Made by a program: the position numbers and the translations under genes. A DNA stretch of 6,310 bases from an uncultured Clostridia bacterium. Its GTDB lineage: Bacteria > Bacillota > Clostridia > Christensenellales > Aristaeellaceae. Under the pieces are notes generated by a model. The model ran no database searches and was not told the DNA's origin. It saw nothing but the letters and a program-made list of their open reading frames with translations. This document shows, in pieces, positions 6,111 through 6,310 of this stretch (position 1 is the stretch's first letter; the number at the start of each line of letters is the position of its first letter). The stretch spans positions 1 through 6,310 of the forward strand of contig CAMGDO010000059.1 of NCBI GenBank assembly GCA_946042585.1, in the 5' to 3' direction.

Positions 6111-6310
6111 TCAGTAGACCGTGGTGGCGCCGGCGGTTTGCCGCCAGGCGGTCAGGAAGGAATCCATGCTGTCATAGCGGTCCTCGCGATGCTCGCTGCA
6201 GGCGCGCAGGGCGACGTCATAGAGCGCTCCGCCCGCCATCCATGCCGCGCGCTCGCGCGAGCCCTGCAGCCCCAGAAAGGCGAAGGCCAGCGCGCCCATG
6301 TTATACCTGT
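6111..6310 (-). CDS. C-terminal end of a possible Ser/Thr protein kinase-like protein (partial)
   Basis: The frame is open to the window edge, so only the last 65 or so residues are seen, ending at TGA 6111-6113. The segment LYDVALRACSEHREDRYDS followed by MDSFLTAW resembles the final helices of bacterial Hanks-type kinases, where a conserved arginine follows a short loop (here the R of DRY) and a helix with an aromatic residue closes the fold. RYNMGALAFAFLGLQ before it could be the helix that usually reads like DIYALGALLFELLTG. The catalytic residues would lie outside the window, so activity cannot be judged. ATG 6299 is inside the frame and need not be the start. No hairpin with a T-tract is visible after the stop. 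Confidence 0.5.
   Translation of the reverse strand, partial: RYNMGALAFAFLGLQGSRERAAWMAGGALYDVALRACSEHREDRYDSMDSFLTAWRQTAGATTVY

Overview
The window looks like a chromosomal stretch from a GC-rich Gram-positive anaerobe of the Firmicutes, most likely a Clostridia-type gut organism. This is inferred from strong AGGAGG-type ribosome binding sites, sigma-A-like promoters in AT-rich gaps, a T-tailed intrinsic terminator, a TTG start, and protein families (stand-alone HPt protein, REC/GGDEF/EAL hybrids, TetM-like GTPases) common in that group. No species can be named. All six supported genes lie on the minus strand, so transcription runs from high to low coordinates.

Reading in the direction of transcription: positions 6310-6111 hold the C-terminal end of a protein that resembles the last helices of a Ser/Thr protein kinase. 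A gap follows, with a candidate promoter at 5989-5961. It drives a two-gene unit: a small membrane-anchored protein of unknown function (5926-5450), then, six bases later, a ten-helix EamA/DMT-type transporter (5443-4586). The unit ends at a strong intrinsic terminator (4524-4486).

A second, strong promoter (4459-4431: TTGAAA, 17 bp, TATAAT) with nested dyads around it starts a signalling unit. This comprises a single-domain HPt phosphotransfer protein (4333-3893), an 864-residue c-di-GMP protein with the order REC, degenerate GGDEF, EAL, degenerate REC, intact GGDEF (3840-1246), and 27 bases later a TetM/EF-G-like ribosomal-protection-type GTPase (1218 to the window edge, C-terminus missing).

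The most interesting point is the second unit. A phosphorelay carrier, a c-di-GMP protein with one apparently live and one dead copy of both REC and GGDEF, and a translation-factor GTPase appear to share one transcript. This suggests, but does not prove, a link between a phosphorelay, cyclic di-GMP and the ribosome. No histidine kinase is present in the window to feed the HPt protein. Two very long plus-strand reading frames lie opposite these genes and are treated as shadows.
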